Shown in pieces: positions 25,291-33,463 of a stretch of DNA of 64,000 bases. The number at the start of each line of letters is the position of its first letter. Within the stretch, counting starts at the first letter, position 1. The DNA is from Rhizobium sp. N324 (lineage in GTDB: Bacteria > Pseudomonadota > Alphaproteobacteria > Rhizobiales > Rhizobiaceae): assembly GCF_001664485.1 (NCBI RefSeq), contig NZ_CP013634.1, forward strand, positions 310,001 through 374,000. The letters are read 5' to 3'. Under the pieces are notes generated by a model. That model was not told the DNA's origin, did no database searches, and saw nothing but the letters and a program-made list of their open reading frames with translations. The translations under genes were made by a program, and so were the position numbers.

Positions 25291-26008
25291 ACTGAAAAAC
25301 GTCGAGAAGCGGTTCGGGCCGCTGACGGTGCTGCACGACGTCTCCCTTGATATCCAGCCGGGCGAAATCGTATCCGTCCTCGGGCGGTCCGGCTCGGGCA
25401 AGAGCACGATGTTGCGCTGTATCAACGGCCTGGAAGCGATCCAGAACGGCTCGGTCGTCGTCGACGGAATCACCGTGAACGACCCGCAGACGGATCTCAG
25501 AAAACTGCGCCAGCAGGTCGGCATGGTTTTCCAGAGCTACAATCTGTTTCCGCACCTGACGGTGGGGCAAAACATTACCCTGGCGCCGAAGCTCGTGCAG
25601 GGCCTTCCCAAAGATGAGCTGCGCGCCCTCGCCGGGGAGGCGCTGCGGCGGGTCGGCCTCGAAGACAAGCTCGATCATTTGCCGCGCCAGCTTTCCGGCG
25701 GGCAGCAGCAGCGCGTGGCGATCGCGAGATCGCTGGCGATGAAGCCCAAGGTAATGCTGTTCGACGAGGTCACTTCCGCGCTCGATCCCGAACTGACCGG
25801 CGAGGTCCTGAAAGTCCTGGAGGACGTGGCGGCGGCAGGCATGACGATGATCCTCGTCACCCACGAAATAGGCTTTGCCAAACGTTTCGGCACCAGGGTC
25901 GTGTTCATGCACAAAGGCAAGGTGTGGGAGGACGGCCCGGCGAAAGCCGTTCTTTCCGATCCGAAGACAGCGGAGCTGAGCTCCTTCCTCAGCGCCGTCC
26001 TCCATTAA
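25277..26008 (+). CDS. Amino-acid-type ABC transporter ATPase
   Basis: A 243-residue GlnQ-type ATPase: Walker A GRSGSGKS, Q-loop FQSYNLFPHLTV, signature LSGGQQQR, Walker B VMLFDEVTSALDPE and switch LVTHEIGFAKRF. The ATG at 25277 has AGGA upstream; a TTG three bases before it gives the same protein plus one residue. It energises the importer formed with the two preceding permeases and the binding protein that follows. Confidence 0.93.
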   Translation: MSIVELKNVEKRFGPLTVLHDVSLDIQPGEIVSVLGRSGSGKSTMLRCINGLEAIQNGSVVVDGITVNDPQTDLRKLRQQVGMVFQSYNLFPHLTVGQNITLAPKLVQGLPKDELRALAGEALRRVGLEDKLDHLPRQLSGGQQQRVAIARSLAMKPKVMLFDEVTSALDPELTGEVLKVLEDVAAAGMTMILVTHEIGFAKRFGTRVVFMHKGKVWEDGPAKAVLSDPKTAELSSFLSAVLH

Positions 26009-26030
26009 TCACCAAGAAAAGGGGAACCTC

Positions 26031-26828
26031 ATGAAAAAGAAACTGATCAAAGCCCTCGCCATCGTTATCGGCGTTGCGGGTGCCGCGACGAACGCCTGGG
26101 CCGACAGGCTCCAGGACATTCTGTCGAGCGGCGTCATCCGCGTCGCCGTGTCGCTGGACAGCCCGCCCTTCGGATCCGTCGGCGCCGACGGCAAGCCCGT
26201 CGGGTTCGATATCGAAATGGCGGAAATGGTCGCCAAGGCCTTGAACGTCAAGCTCGAAACGGTCGGCGTACCATCGGCCAATCGCGTCGCCGTTCTTGTC
26301 ACCGACAAAGCGGACCTCGTGATCTCCAACCTTGGCATCACGCCGGAGCGCGCCAAGCAGGTTCTCTATTCCGCGCCCTATGTGAACACGGTGCTCGGCG
26401 TGTTCGGACCCAAGAGCCTGCCTGTTTCCACGCTCGACGATCTGAACGCCTACACGGTTTCCGCGACGCGCGGAGCCGCTGCGACGCAAGCGATCCTGTC
26501 AAGAAATCCAAGCGCCCAGGTGAAGCAATTCGAATCAGACTCCACCTCCGCAACGGCCTTCCTCTCCGGCCAGACCGATCTGCTGACGTCGAGCACGACG
26601 ACCGTCGCGGCGCTGAAGAAGCAGAATCCGGACAAGGAAATGGAGCTGCTGATCGCGCTCCGGTCCTCGCCGGCGCACATGGCGGTGCGGATGGGAGAGC
26701 TGAACTTTCTCGCCTGGGTGAACAGCTTCATCTACTACAGCCAGTTGAACGGCGATCTCGATCGCCTCAGCCAGACCTATCTCGGCCTGCCCTTACAGCC
26801 TCTTCAGCTGGGCCTTCCAACCCGTTAA
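26031..26828 (+). CDS. Amino-acid-type ABC transporter binding protein
   Basis: A 265-residue family 3 binding protein with a signal peptide (LIKALAIVIGVAGAATNAWA) and the typical VIRVAVSLDSPPFGSVGADG, GFDIEMAEMVAKALNV and SATAFLSGQTDLLTSSTTT. AAAGGGGAA precedes the ATG. It is the last gene of the operon, unlike the 14203 importer where the binding protein comes first. Its ligand is unknown; pairing with DUF1080 and a TIM-barrel isomerase suggests a glycoside rather than a plain amino acid. A modest imperfect hairpin (arms 26842-26847 and 26861-26866) follows the stop. Confidence 0.92.
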   Translation: MKKKLIKALAIVIGVAGAATNAWADRLQDILSSGVIRVAVSLDSPPFGSVGADGKPVGFDIEMAEMVAKALNVKLETVGVPSANRVAVLVTDKADLVISNLGITPERAKQVLYSAPYVNTVLGVFGPKSLPVSTLDDLNAYTVSATRGAAATQAILSRNPSAQVKQFESDSTSATAFLSGQTDLLTSSTTTVAALKKQNPDKEMELLIALRSSPAHMAVRMGELNFLAWVNSFIYYSQLNGDLDRLSQTYLGLPLQPLQLGLPTR

Positions 26829-27052
26829 GAACTTATCAGGGTCGATCACAGCTGCGCAGCGATCGATCCCGATCCATCAAGAGCACGCGCAGCTATTACG
26901 CGCTTCGAAACTGATATTGTCGACAGCATGGCCGTCCTGTGCCCGTCATCGATGCGTTCGACCCTGCGCGCCGCATCTTACCGGACTCGATCCTGCCAAA
27001 AGCAACAATGCCATTCTTCTCCTCAACCTTCTGGACAGCCTGGAGACCGCAA
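26829..27052. other. Intergenic stretch after importer operon
   Basis: No gene is visible. A weak stem (TCGATC/GATCGA with an inner GCTGCGCAGC) near 26842-26866 may terminate the operon. The right end holds GGAG before the remnant MoxR start at 27053. Confidence 0.4.
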
Positions 27053-27300
27053 ATGCCTGAAGCCGAACTTCGCCGTCCTGCAGAACAGATCTACGCTGGC
27101 GAGCTGGCCGCCCTTGCGAAGGGGCGATGACCGTCGCCGGCCCGCCAGTTGGAAGCTCTCTCCGCAGGCGGTCGTCACCTATCTCCTTGGCGGATGGAAT
27201 ACCGGTATCGGCCAAATATGTCGGGAACCGGCGATTGATCGAAACGGCCGTCGCCACGCTCGCGACGAACCGAGCACTGCTGCTGCTTGGTCTGCCGGAA
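27053..27300 (+). pseudogene. 5' remnant of a MoxR-type AAA ATPase gene, frameshifted and truncated
   Basis: Three successive plus-strand frames together read as the start of a MoxR-family ATPase: MPEAELRRPAEQIYAGELAA from 27053, then ASWKLSPQAVVTYLLGG, then SAKYVGNRRLIETAVATLAT and NRALLLLGLP. Two frameshifts separate the pieces. The sequence stops exactly where the Walker A loop should begin and passes directly into an unrelated antisense gene fragment at about 27300. GGAG lies 7 bases before the ATG. The recognition rests on recalled MoxR N-termini from rhizobial MoxR/VWA/SWIM clusters. Confidence 0.65.
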
Positions 27301-27578
27301 CGGCGAACGCAAAATCGACCTTGCCGTCGGCGCGCATCCACATCAGGGCAAGCCAATGCTTGCAGGGAAACTTCCGGCTCGGGCAACTGCATTTATAGCC
27401 GGCATTGGCTTCAGTGACGGAAATTCTGTAGGGCGTGGCGCCGGAGCCTTGGCAATCGCCCCAGATGAGGCCTGATCCGTCCTCTGCGAGCGTCGGCCAG
27501 ATCGAGAGTTTGAGAAGCTTCAGGGAGCGAGCCTTGATCCGGAGAAAGCTCCTCAATCTTTGCCAGACTCAAACTCAA
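27301..27578 (-). pseudogene. 5' remnant of a SWIM zinc-finger protein gene, frameshifted and truncated
   Basis: Reading on the minus strand from a TTG at 27578: LSLAKIEELSPDQ, then after one extra G at about 27533 the frame shifts to ARSLKLLKLSIWPTLAEDGS and GLIWGDCQGSGATPYRI. The SWIM motif follows as YKCSCPSRKFPCKHWLAL (C-x-C-xn-C-x-H). After about 27300 the homology ends and the frame runs into antisense MoxR sequence, reaching a stop at 27179. Full SWIM proteins are several hundred residues; only about 90 remain here. Confidence 0.7.
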
Positions 27579-27745
27579 TGGAACCCCCTCTCGGCCACAT
27601 CCCACGATCGCGCATTTTCTGGCATGGCATAGCAGAAAGTGCAACGCCTGCCGGCGCGACAACCCGTTATGGAGAGTGCGGAAGGCTGCGGCGTGGGTCA
27701 AAGAGCAGCCGAATTGGCGTTCCTTGATCGGCCCGGTCGGTAGGG
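27579..27745. other. Gap between SWIM remnant and duplicated segment
   Basis: About 170 bases with no recognisable gene; the duplicated ABC segment begins at 27746. The SWIM remnant's ribosome-binding region (GAGAGGGGG, minus strand) is at its left end. Confidence 0.35.
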
Positions 27746-28663
27746 CTACTCCTTCACCGCACCCGTCATCGAGGACACGTAATAATCCACGAAGAACGAG
27801 TAGAGGATGACCACCGGCAGCGAGCCGAACAGCGCGCCCGCCATCAGCGCCCCCCATTCGAAGACATCGCCGCGCACCAGTTCGGTCAGCACGCCGACGG
27901 GAATGGTTTTATTCTCCGATGACTGAATGAAAGTAAGGGCATAGATGAATTCGTTCCAGGATAGCGTGAAGGCGAAGATGCCGGCTGAGATCAGCCCCGG
28001 CACGGCCAGCGGCAGGATGATCTTGGTCAAAATCTGCCACCGGTTGGCGCCATCCACCAGGGCGCTTTCTTCCAGTTCGAAGGGGATCGAGCGGAAGTAA
28101 CCCATCAGCAGCCAGGTGCAGAAGGGAATGAGGAAGGTCGGATAGGTGAAGATCAGCGCCAGCCGGGAATCGTAAATCCCGAGCTTGAAGACGATGAAGG
28201 CAAGCGGGATGAAGAGGATCGAAGGCGGCACGAGATAGGCGAGGAAGATCACCAGGCCGACGGAGCGTGAGCCGGTAAAGCGGACGCGCTCGATCGCATA
28301 GGCGCCGAGGACCGACGCCACCAGCGAGAGGAAGGTGGAGCAGACCGCGACCAGCATCGTGTTCCACAGCCAGCCCGGATAGGATGTCTCGAGGAACAGG
28401 TATTTGATGTGCGCAATCGTCGGTCCGACCACCCAGAACGGGCTGTAATTTGTATAGTCGGTCAGCTGCTCGTTGGGTTTCACCGCGGTGATCGCCATCC
28501 AGTAAAACGGGAAGAGCAGCACGAAGACGAAAACCGCCATCGGCAGATACAGCATCACGATCCGCCGCGGCAGGCGGTTCAGATAGCTCATGCCTTCGGC
28601 ATTGTCGGTCACGACCTGATCTGCGGTGTTGGCCCGATCGGCTGTGTTTGAATGTGTCGACAT
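27746..28663 (-). CDS. Sugar ABC transporter permease (MalG/CUT1 type)
   Basis: A 305-residue inner-membrane permease, the last gene of the sugar importer operon. It has six membrane segments, the EAA loop ELEESALVDGANRWQILTKI and the C-terminal GSLPVVILYSFFVDYYVSSM. The ATG at 28663 has AGGAG 7 bases upstream. The protein is identical to that encoded at 10819-11736. It pairs with the MalF-type permease, whose stop is 10 bases upstream of this start. Confidence 0.93.
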   Translation of the reverse strand: MSTHSNTADRANTADQVVTDNAEGMSYLNRLPRRIVMLYLPMAVFVFVLLFPFYWMAITAVKPNEQLTDYTNYSPFWVVGPTIAHIKYLFLETSYPGWLWNTMLVAVCSTFLSLVASVLGAYAIERVRFTGSRSVGLVIFLAYLVPPSILFIPLAFIVFKLGIYDSRLALIFTYPTFLIPFCTWLLMGYFRSIPFELEESALVDGANRWQILTKIILPLAVPGLISAGIFAFTLSWNEFIYALTFIQSSENKTIPVGVLTELVRGDVFEWGALMAGALFGSLPVVILYSFFVDYYVSSMTGAVKE

Positions 28664-28673
28664 CGTCATTCTC

Positions 28674-29606
28674 CTAATCCTGGCCGCCCTGCTGCCATTT
28701 GCGCCGCTGCAGGCCGAAGAAGCTGAACATGATCGCGCCGAGCAGGAAGGGCACCATGGCGACGGCGATCGCCGCACCCTCGCCGAGCTGGCCGCCGGGA
28801 ATGCCGCGCTGGAACGAGAGCGTCGCCATCAGATGTGTGGCGTTGACCGGCCCGCCCTTGGTCAGCACGTAGATCAGCTGGAAATCGGTAAAGGTGAAAA
28901 GCACCGAGAAGGTCATCACGACGGCGATGATCGGCGTCAGCATCGGCAGCGTCACATAGCGGAAACGCTGCCAGCTGGTGGCGCCGTCGAGCGAGGCTGC
29001 CTCCTGCAGCGACGCCGGGATCGTCTGCAACCCCGCAAGCAGCGAGATCGCCACGAAGGGAATGCCGCGCCAGACATTGGCGACGATGACGGATATGCGC
29101 GCATTGATCGGATCGCCGAGAAAGTTGATCGGCCCGCTGATCAGCCCCAGTTTCATCAGCGACCAGGAGATGATCGAGAACTGGGAATCGTAGATCCACC
29201 AGAAGGCCAGCGCCGAAAGCACCGTCGGCACCACCCAGGGGAGCAGGACGATCGCCCGGAAGAAGGATTTATAGGGCAGATGCTGGTTGAGCAGCATCGC
29301 CAGCCAGAGGCCGAGCGCGAATTTCAGCACCGAGGCGACGAAGGTGTAGAGGACGGTGTTGAACACCGACAGCCAGAAGACCGAGTCATCCATCAGGAAC
29401 TGGTAGTTCTCCAGCCCGATGAAGATGCCGTCGCGGCCGATCCGCGTATCGGTGAAGCCGAGCCAGACCCCGAGCCCCAGCGGGTAGGTGAGAAAGCAGA
29501 CAAGGAACACCGCCGCCGGCAGCATGAACAGGAAGCCGAGCACATTGTTGTTCTGCAGGAGCGAAGAGACCGGCCCACGTCCATTCCCCGAATTTGCCAT
29601 CGACAT
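28674..29606 (-). CDS. Sugar ABC transporter permease (MalF/CUT1 type)
   Basis: A 310-residue permease with NNNVLGFLFMLPAAVFLVCF as first membrane segment, the CUT1-type PWVVPTVLSALAFWWIYDSQ and the EAA loop TIPASLQEAASLDGATSWQR. It follows the binding-protein gene after 134 bases that contain a strong stem-loop. It forms the channel with the MalG-type protein. Confidence 0.93.
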   Translation of the reverse strand: MSMANSGNGRGPVSSLLQNNNVLGFLFMLPAAVFLVCFLTYPLGLGVWLGFTDTRIGRDGIFIGLENYQFLMDDSVFWLSVFNTVLYTFVASVLKFALGLWLAMLLNQHLPYKSFFRAIVLLPWVVPTVLSALAFWWIYDSQFSIISWSLMKLGLISGPINFLGDPINARISVIVANVWRGIPFVAISLLAGLQTIPASLQEAASLDGATSWQRFRYVTLPMLTPIIAVVMTFSVLFTFTDFQLIYVLTKGGPVNATHLMATLSFQRGIPGGQLGEGAAIAVAMVPFLLGAIMFSFFGLQRRKWQQGGQD

Positions 29607-29646
29607 TGCTTATCTCCAGATCGCGTTTGGACTCTCCGAGGAGCGT

Positions 29647-29672
29647 GCGGCATGCCGACGCCGGCATGCCGC
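29647..29672 (-). promoter_or_regulatory. Stem-loop between binding-protein and permease genes
   Basis: GCGGCATGCCG and its exact complement form an 11-bp stem around a 4-base loop, about 70 bases after the binding-protein stop and 40 bases before the permease start (minus strand). No T-run follows on the minus strand. The position repeats that of the hairpins at 15000 and 47228. Confidence 0.7.
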
Positions 29673-29740
29673 TTGTTTCCATGCATGTCGGTATCCCCGG
29701 AACCGCTACACACTTCCGGGCGACATGCATTGAGCGGGGC

Positions 29741-31045
29741 CTAGACGCGATAGTAGCGGTTTGCCCGGCGTTCAGCTTCCTTCATCGCATCCTCAGGCGA
29801 CATCTGGCCGGTGACGGCGGCGGCATACATGTCGACCAGAACGTAGTCGGCCATGGTTGCCGCCGAGGCGTAGCCGAGCGGGCCGGCATAACCGTTCGGG
29901 CGCAGCTTTTCCGAGGCGCGCGCATAGGGCGCGTGGACCGGATCGGCGGTCCAGACCGGGTTCTTGGCGAAGGCCTTGAGCGGCTGGCAGCAATAGGCGC
30001 TGGAGCCCTGGATCCAGGCATTCATCTGGTCGGCTTCCATCATGAACTTGATGTAGGCCTTGGCGGCTTCCGGATATTTGGTGTGCTTGAACAGAAGCAG
30101 CGAGCTCGTCTGGCAAAGCTCGACGCTCTTGCCGACCGGGCCGATCGGGAAGTTGGTCGTGCGGATGTCCTTGGCGATCTCGGCGAGCTTCGGGTCGTTC
30201 TTGGCGGTGTAATAGACCGAAACACCGTTGGCGATCAGCGAGACTTGGCCGGCCAGGAAGGCGCGGTTGTTGTTGACGTCCTGCCAGCTTTCCGTGCCCG
30301 GAATGAAGGTCGCGTAGAGCTCCTTGGCATAGTTGATCGAAGCCAGCGTCTCCGGGCTGTTGATCGTTACCTTGCCGCCTTCGTCGACCATCTTGCCATT
30401 ATGGCTCCAGAGCAGCCAGTGGGCGTAATTGTTGCCGTCACCGACCGCCTTGCCGTGCGGGAAGCCGGCCGGCGTGCCCTTTGCCTTCATCGCCTTGCAC
30501 AGTTCGAGGAAGCCTGCGGTATCGTTGGGGAATTCGTTGAAACCGGCAGCCTTCACATGGCTGTCGCGATAGACGACGGCATTGCCGATCGCCGTCAGCG
30601 GCATGGCGATGAAGGTGTCGCCGCGCGTCGCATAGCCCTTCACGCCGTCGTACCAGCCCTCATACTTGTTGCCGAGGTAATTGCCGAGTTCGGTGAGGTC
30701 GACCAGCTTGTCCGGATATTGGTGGGCGTCGTCGAACCAGCACATGATGAGATCGGGGCCGGAACCGACATTGGCGGCAACCGCAGCCTTCGGGCGGATA
30801 TCCTCCCAGCTTTCCTTGTCGATGCGCACTTCGACGCCGGTCGCTTCGGTGAATTTCTTGGTGTTGGCGATCCAGGCCTCCTCGTCGCCCTTGACGAAAG
30901 GCGTCCAGCGCAGCAGCCGCAGGCTGGCGCCGCTTTCCGGCGTGTAGGTCGGTTCGGCCTGCGCAAAAGATGGCTTGATGCCGAAGCCGGCAGCGCCGGC
31001 AACGGCTGCCGATGCAGCAAGAAATTCACGTCTCTTGATCGTCAT
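29741..31045 (-). CDS. Sugar ABC transporter binding protein (family 1, Tat-type signal)
   Basis: A 434-residue extracytoplasmic binding protein of SBP_bac_1 type. The N-terminus MTIKRREFLAASAAVAGAAG has a twin-arginine-like RREFL motif before a hydrophobic stretch, suggesting export by the Tat pathway. The mature part includes LRLLRWTPFVKGDEEAW, GPDLIMCWFDDAHQYPD and a C-terminal EDAMKEAERRANRYYRV. AGGAGG lies 6 bases before the ATG at 31045; an upstream ATG at 31060 overlaps that site and is rejected. The regulator and dehydrogenase upstream suggest a sugar acid or related ligand. Confidence 0.9.
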   Translation of the reverse strand: MTIKRREFLAASAAVAGAAGFGIKPSFAQAEPTYTPESGASLRLLRWTPFVKGDEEAWIANTKKFTEATGVEVRIDKESWEDIRPKAAVAANVGSGPDLIMCWFDDAHQYPDKLVDLTELGNYLGNKYEGWYDGVKGYATRGDTFIAMPLTAIGNAVVYRDSHVKAAGFNEFPNDTAGFLELCKAMKAKGTPAGFPHGKAVGDGNNYAHWLLWSHNGKMVDEGGKVTINSPETLASINYAKELYATFIPGTESWQDVNNNRAFLAGQVSLIANGVSVYYTAKNDPKLAEIAKDIRTTNFPIGPVGKSVELCQTSSLLLFKHTKYPEAAKAYIKFMMEADQMNAWIQGSSAYCCQPLKAFAKNPVWTADPVHAPYARASEKLRPNGYAGPLGYASAATMADYVLVDMYAAAVTGQMSPEDAMKEAERRANRYYRV

Positions 31046-31156
31046 GAGATTCCTCCTCATTGAAACAGCGGAAGCAATTCTCCGGCGTCCACCTCCCGCT
31101 TGGGTGGACGGCGGCCTGGCATCCCCGGAGCGGAAGCGCCCACGGAATGCTTGCGC

Positions 31157-31197
31157 TCCGGCGGCGGGGAAGGCTCCTCCCCTCCCGCGCCGCCGGA
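31157..31197 (-). promoter_or_regulatory. Large nested inverted repeat after ATPase gene
   Basis: TCCGGCGGCG (31157-31166) pairs with its complement at 31188-31197, and a second GC-rich stem (GGGGA with TCCCC) can form inside. It lies directly after the ATPase stop and about 110 bases before the binding-protein start on the minus strand. It could attenuate read-through or set an RNA-processing end. Confidence 0.55.
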
Positions 31198-31202
31198 TGG
31201 CA

Positions 31203-32270
31203 TCAGTCGGTCAATCTCTGGCCGCCTTCGGCATCGAAGAGATGGACGTGCGAAGCGTCGATCGCCACGCGGATCGCTTCGCCCGGGCGGGCATTGACGC
31301 GCTCCCGGAATACGCAGCTGACATCGCTGCCGCCGAGGCGAACGGTCAGATGGGTCTCATAGCCGGTGGGTTCGATCACCACGATCTCGGCCGGCACACC
31401 GTTCGGATCGAGCGAGATATATTCGGGGCGCAGCCCATAGACGAGTTCGCGCCCCACCGCACTTGCGGGCGGATCGGCGACGGGCAGCCGCGTGCCATTG
31501 GCGGCGACGAACTGGCGGGCGTCTTCCGGGTCGAGCCTGCCCTTGATCATGTTCATCGCCGGCGAGCCGATGAAGCCGCCGACGAACAGATTGGCGGGCT
31601 TGTCGTAAAGTTCGAGCGGCGATCCGATCTGCTCGACGATGCCGTCATGCATGACGACGATCTTGTCGGCCATGGTCATCGCCTCGATCTGGTCGTGGGT
31701 GACGTAAACGGTGGTGGTTTTCAGCCGCTGGTGCAGCTCCTTGATCTCGGCGCGCATGGCGACGCGCAGCTTGGCATCGAGGTTGGAGAGCGGTTCGTCG
31801 AACAGAAAGACTTCCGGATCGCGCACGATCGCCCGGCCCATGGCGACACGCTGGCGCTGGCCGCCGGAAAGCTGGCGCGGATAGCGGTCGAGCAATTTGT
31901 CGAGACCGAGGATGCCGGCGGCATATTTCACCCGCTTTTCGGCCTCCGCCTTCGGCGCCTTGTTGAGCATCAGCGAGAAGCCCATGTTCTGCTCTACCGT
32001 CATATGCGGATAGAGCGCGTAGTTCTGAAAGACCATGGCGATGTCGCGGTCCTTCGGCGGCAGCGTGTTGACCACGCGCCCGCCGATCTTGATCTCGCCG
32101 CCGGAAATATTCTCGAGCCCTGCCAGCATCCGCAGAAGGGTCGACTTGCCGCAGCCCGAGGGGCCGACGAGGATGACGAATTCCCCATCGGCAATGTCGA
32201 TATCCACGCCCTTGATGACCGGATGCACACCGAAGGATTTCCGCACATCCGCGAATTGAACGCCTGCCAT
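31203..32270 (-). CDS. Sugar ABC transporter ATPase (MalK/UgpC type)
   Basis: A 355-residue ATPase with Walker [10 protein letters not shown]-loop [12 protein letters not shown], signature LSGGQRQR, Walker [17 protein letters not shown] and switch YVTHDQIEAMTMAD. The C-terminal TOBE/regulatory domain includes IGSPAMNMIKGRLD and LVYGLRPEYISLD. The ATG at 32270 follows GGAGGAG. It energises the CUT1 importer and lies third in the operon after the GntR regulator and the dehydrogenase. Confidence 0.94.
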   Translation of the reverse strand: MAGVQFADVRKSFGVHPVIKGVDIDIADGEFVILVGPSGCGKSTLLRMLAGLENISGGEIKIGGRVVNTLPPKDRDIAMVFQNYALYPHMTVEQNMGFSLMLNKAPKAEAEKRVKYAAGILGLDKLLDRYPRQLSGGQRQRVAMGRAIVRDPEVFLFDEPLSNLDAKLRVAMRAEIKELHQRLKTTTVYVTHDQIEAMTMADKIVVMHDGIVEQIGSPLELYDKPANLFVGGFIGSPAMNMIKGRLDPEDARQFVAANGTRLPVADPPASAVGRELVYGLRPEYISLDPNGVPAEIVVIEPTGYETHLTVRLGGSDVSCVFRERVNARPGEAIRVAIDASHVHLFDAEGGQRLTD

Positions 32271-32419
32271 ACTCACTCCTCCCAGAAATCGAGCGCTACA
32301 TGCTTTAAATATTCGTATCTCACTCTGTCTTGCCGGCGGCTGCCATCTCTCCCAACTCCGTCAGCCACCGCAATCCCGCATCTGTGGGGGTCCCGCGCGG
32401 GACCCCCTCCACCCTTTCC

Positions 32420-33412
32420 TCAATTGCCTCGGGACGCTGCCGGAGCGTCCTCGGCGAGATAGACCTCGATCAGCTCGTCGACGCTGGTTTCGGCTGTGAA
32501 ACCCAGTTGCGTCGCACGATCAGGCGTAAAGGATTTCGGCCATCCGGCGACGATCCCTTCGATGACCTCGTCGCGGCGGCGGTCGATCAGGTCGACCGCC
32601 TCGGGGCCGGCGGCGCGGCGCAATGCGGCGATCTGGTCGGCAACGGTGGCGGCAACCCCCGGCATGGTCAGCGTGCGGCGTGCACCCAGCGACGATGTGT
32701 CGAGCGTTGCGGCGTGGATCAGAAATTTGACGGCGGAACGCGGGCTTGCCAGCCAGTGCTTGACCGTCTCCTCCACGGGAAGAACCGCCCGCTGGCCGGC
32801 CAGCGGCTCTCGCAGGATTCCGGAAAAGAAGCCGGACGCGGCGGCGTTCGGCGCACCCGGCCGGATGACGATGGTCGGCAGTCGAATTCCGACGCCGTCG
32901 ACGAAGCCGCGGCGCGAATAGTCGGCCAGCAAAAGCTCGGATATCGCCTTCTGCACGCCATAGCTGGTGAGCGGCGCCTGGACATAATCGTCGGGGATCG
33001 GATCGGGAAACGGCGCGCCGTAGACCGCGATCGACGAAGAGAAGACGAGCCGGGGAACATAGGCTTGCCGGCTTCCCTCGTGCCGGATCGCCTCCAACAG
33101 CAATCGTGTGCCATCGAGATTGACCCGGTAGCCGAGGTCGAAATTGCGCTCGGCCTCGCCGGAAACGATCGCGGCGAGATGGAAGATCACGTCGGCCCGG
33201 CGAGCCGCCAGGGCTTGCGCCGCATCGCCTTCGGAAATGTCGGCCGCCAGCGCTTCGACCGAGGCAACGACGCCTGACGGCACCGGCGGCGGCGCGATAT
33301 CCACAAGCGTCATGCGGGTGATCGTTCGAGCGCCGAGGGAACCGCTGCGCGCCAAGCTGGCGGCGAGCTTCCGGCCGATCATTCCTCCCGCTCCGATAAT
33401 GAGAATATGCAT
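32420..33412 (-). CDS. NAD-dependent epimerase/dehydratase, D-erythronate dehydrogenase-like
   Basis: A 330-residue extended short-chain dehydrogenase. MHILIIGAGGMIGRKLAASL gives the N-terminal NAD-binding GxxGxxG loop, followed by ADVIFHLAAIVSGEAERNFD, LVFSSSIAVYGAPFP and the catalytic Y-x3-K in TSYGVQKAISELLLADYSRR. The stretches VSGEAE, IRPGAPNAAASGFFSGI and HWLASPRSAVKFL are what is expected of D-erythronate dehydrogenases (DenD), which oxidise D-erythronate to 2-oxo-tetronate for the OtnK/OtnC pathway. Those downstream enzymes are not in this window. The ATG at 33412 follows GGGGGAAGAGG. Predicted to act on the compound brought in by the adjacent importer. Confidence 0.8.
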   Translation of the reverse strand: MHILIIGAGGMIGRKLAASLARSGSLGARTITRMTLVDIAPPPVPSGVVASVEALAADISEGDAAQALAARRADVIFHLAAIVSGEAERNFDLGYRVNLDGTRLLLEAIRHEGSRQAYVPRLVFSSSIAVYGAPFPDPIPDDYVQAPLTSYGVQKAISELLLADYSRRGFVDGVGIRLPTIVIRPGAPNAAASGFFSGILREPLAGQRAVLPVEETVKHWLASPRSAVKFLIHAATLDTSSLGARRTLTMPGVAATVADQIAALRRAAGPEAVDLIDRRRDEVIEGIVAGWPKSFTPDRATQLGFTAETSVDELIEVYLAEDAPAASRGN

Positions 33413-33463
33413 CCTCTTCCCCCTGTCTTCGATGACGTGTCTCACCCGCTCTTTGCCTGCGAA

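Larger units (their letters stand above)
27746..30002. repeat. Parent segment of the duplicated ABC region
   Basis: This is the intact counterpart of 10819-12184. The blocks 27746-28924 and 29816-30002 are present in both places; 28925-29815 is found only here. Because the operon is complete here, this is taken as the original. Confidence 0.85.

Noticed and set aside
29594..31063. 489-codon plus-strand frame
   Set aside because: Antisense to the sugar-binding-protein gene, which has a signal peptide, ribosome-binding site and operon context.
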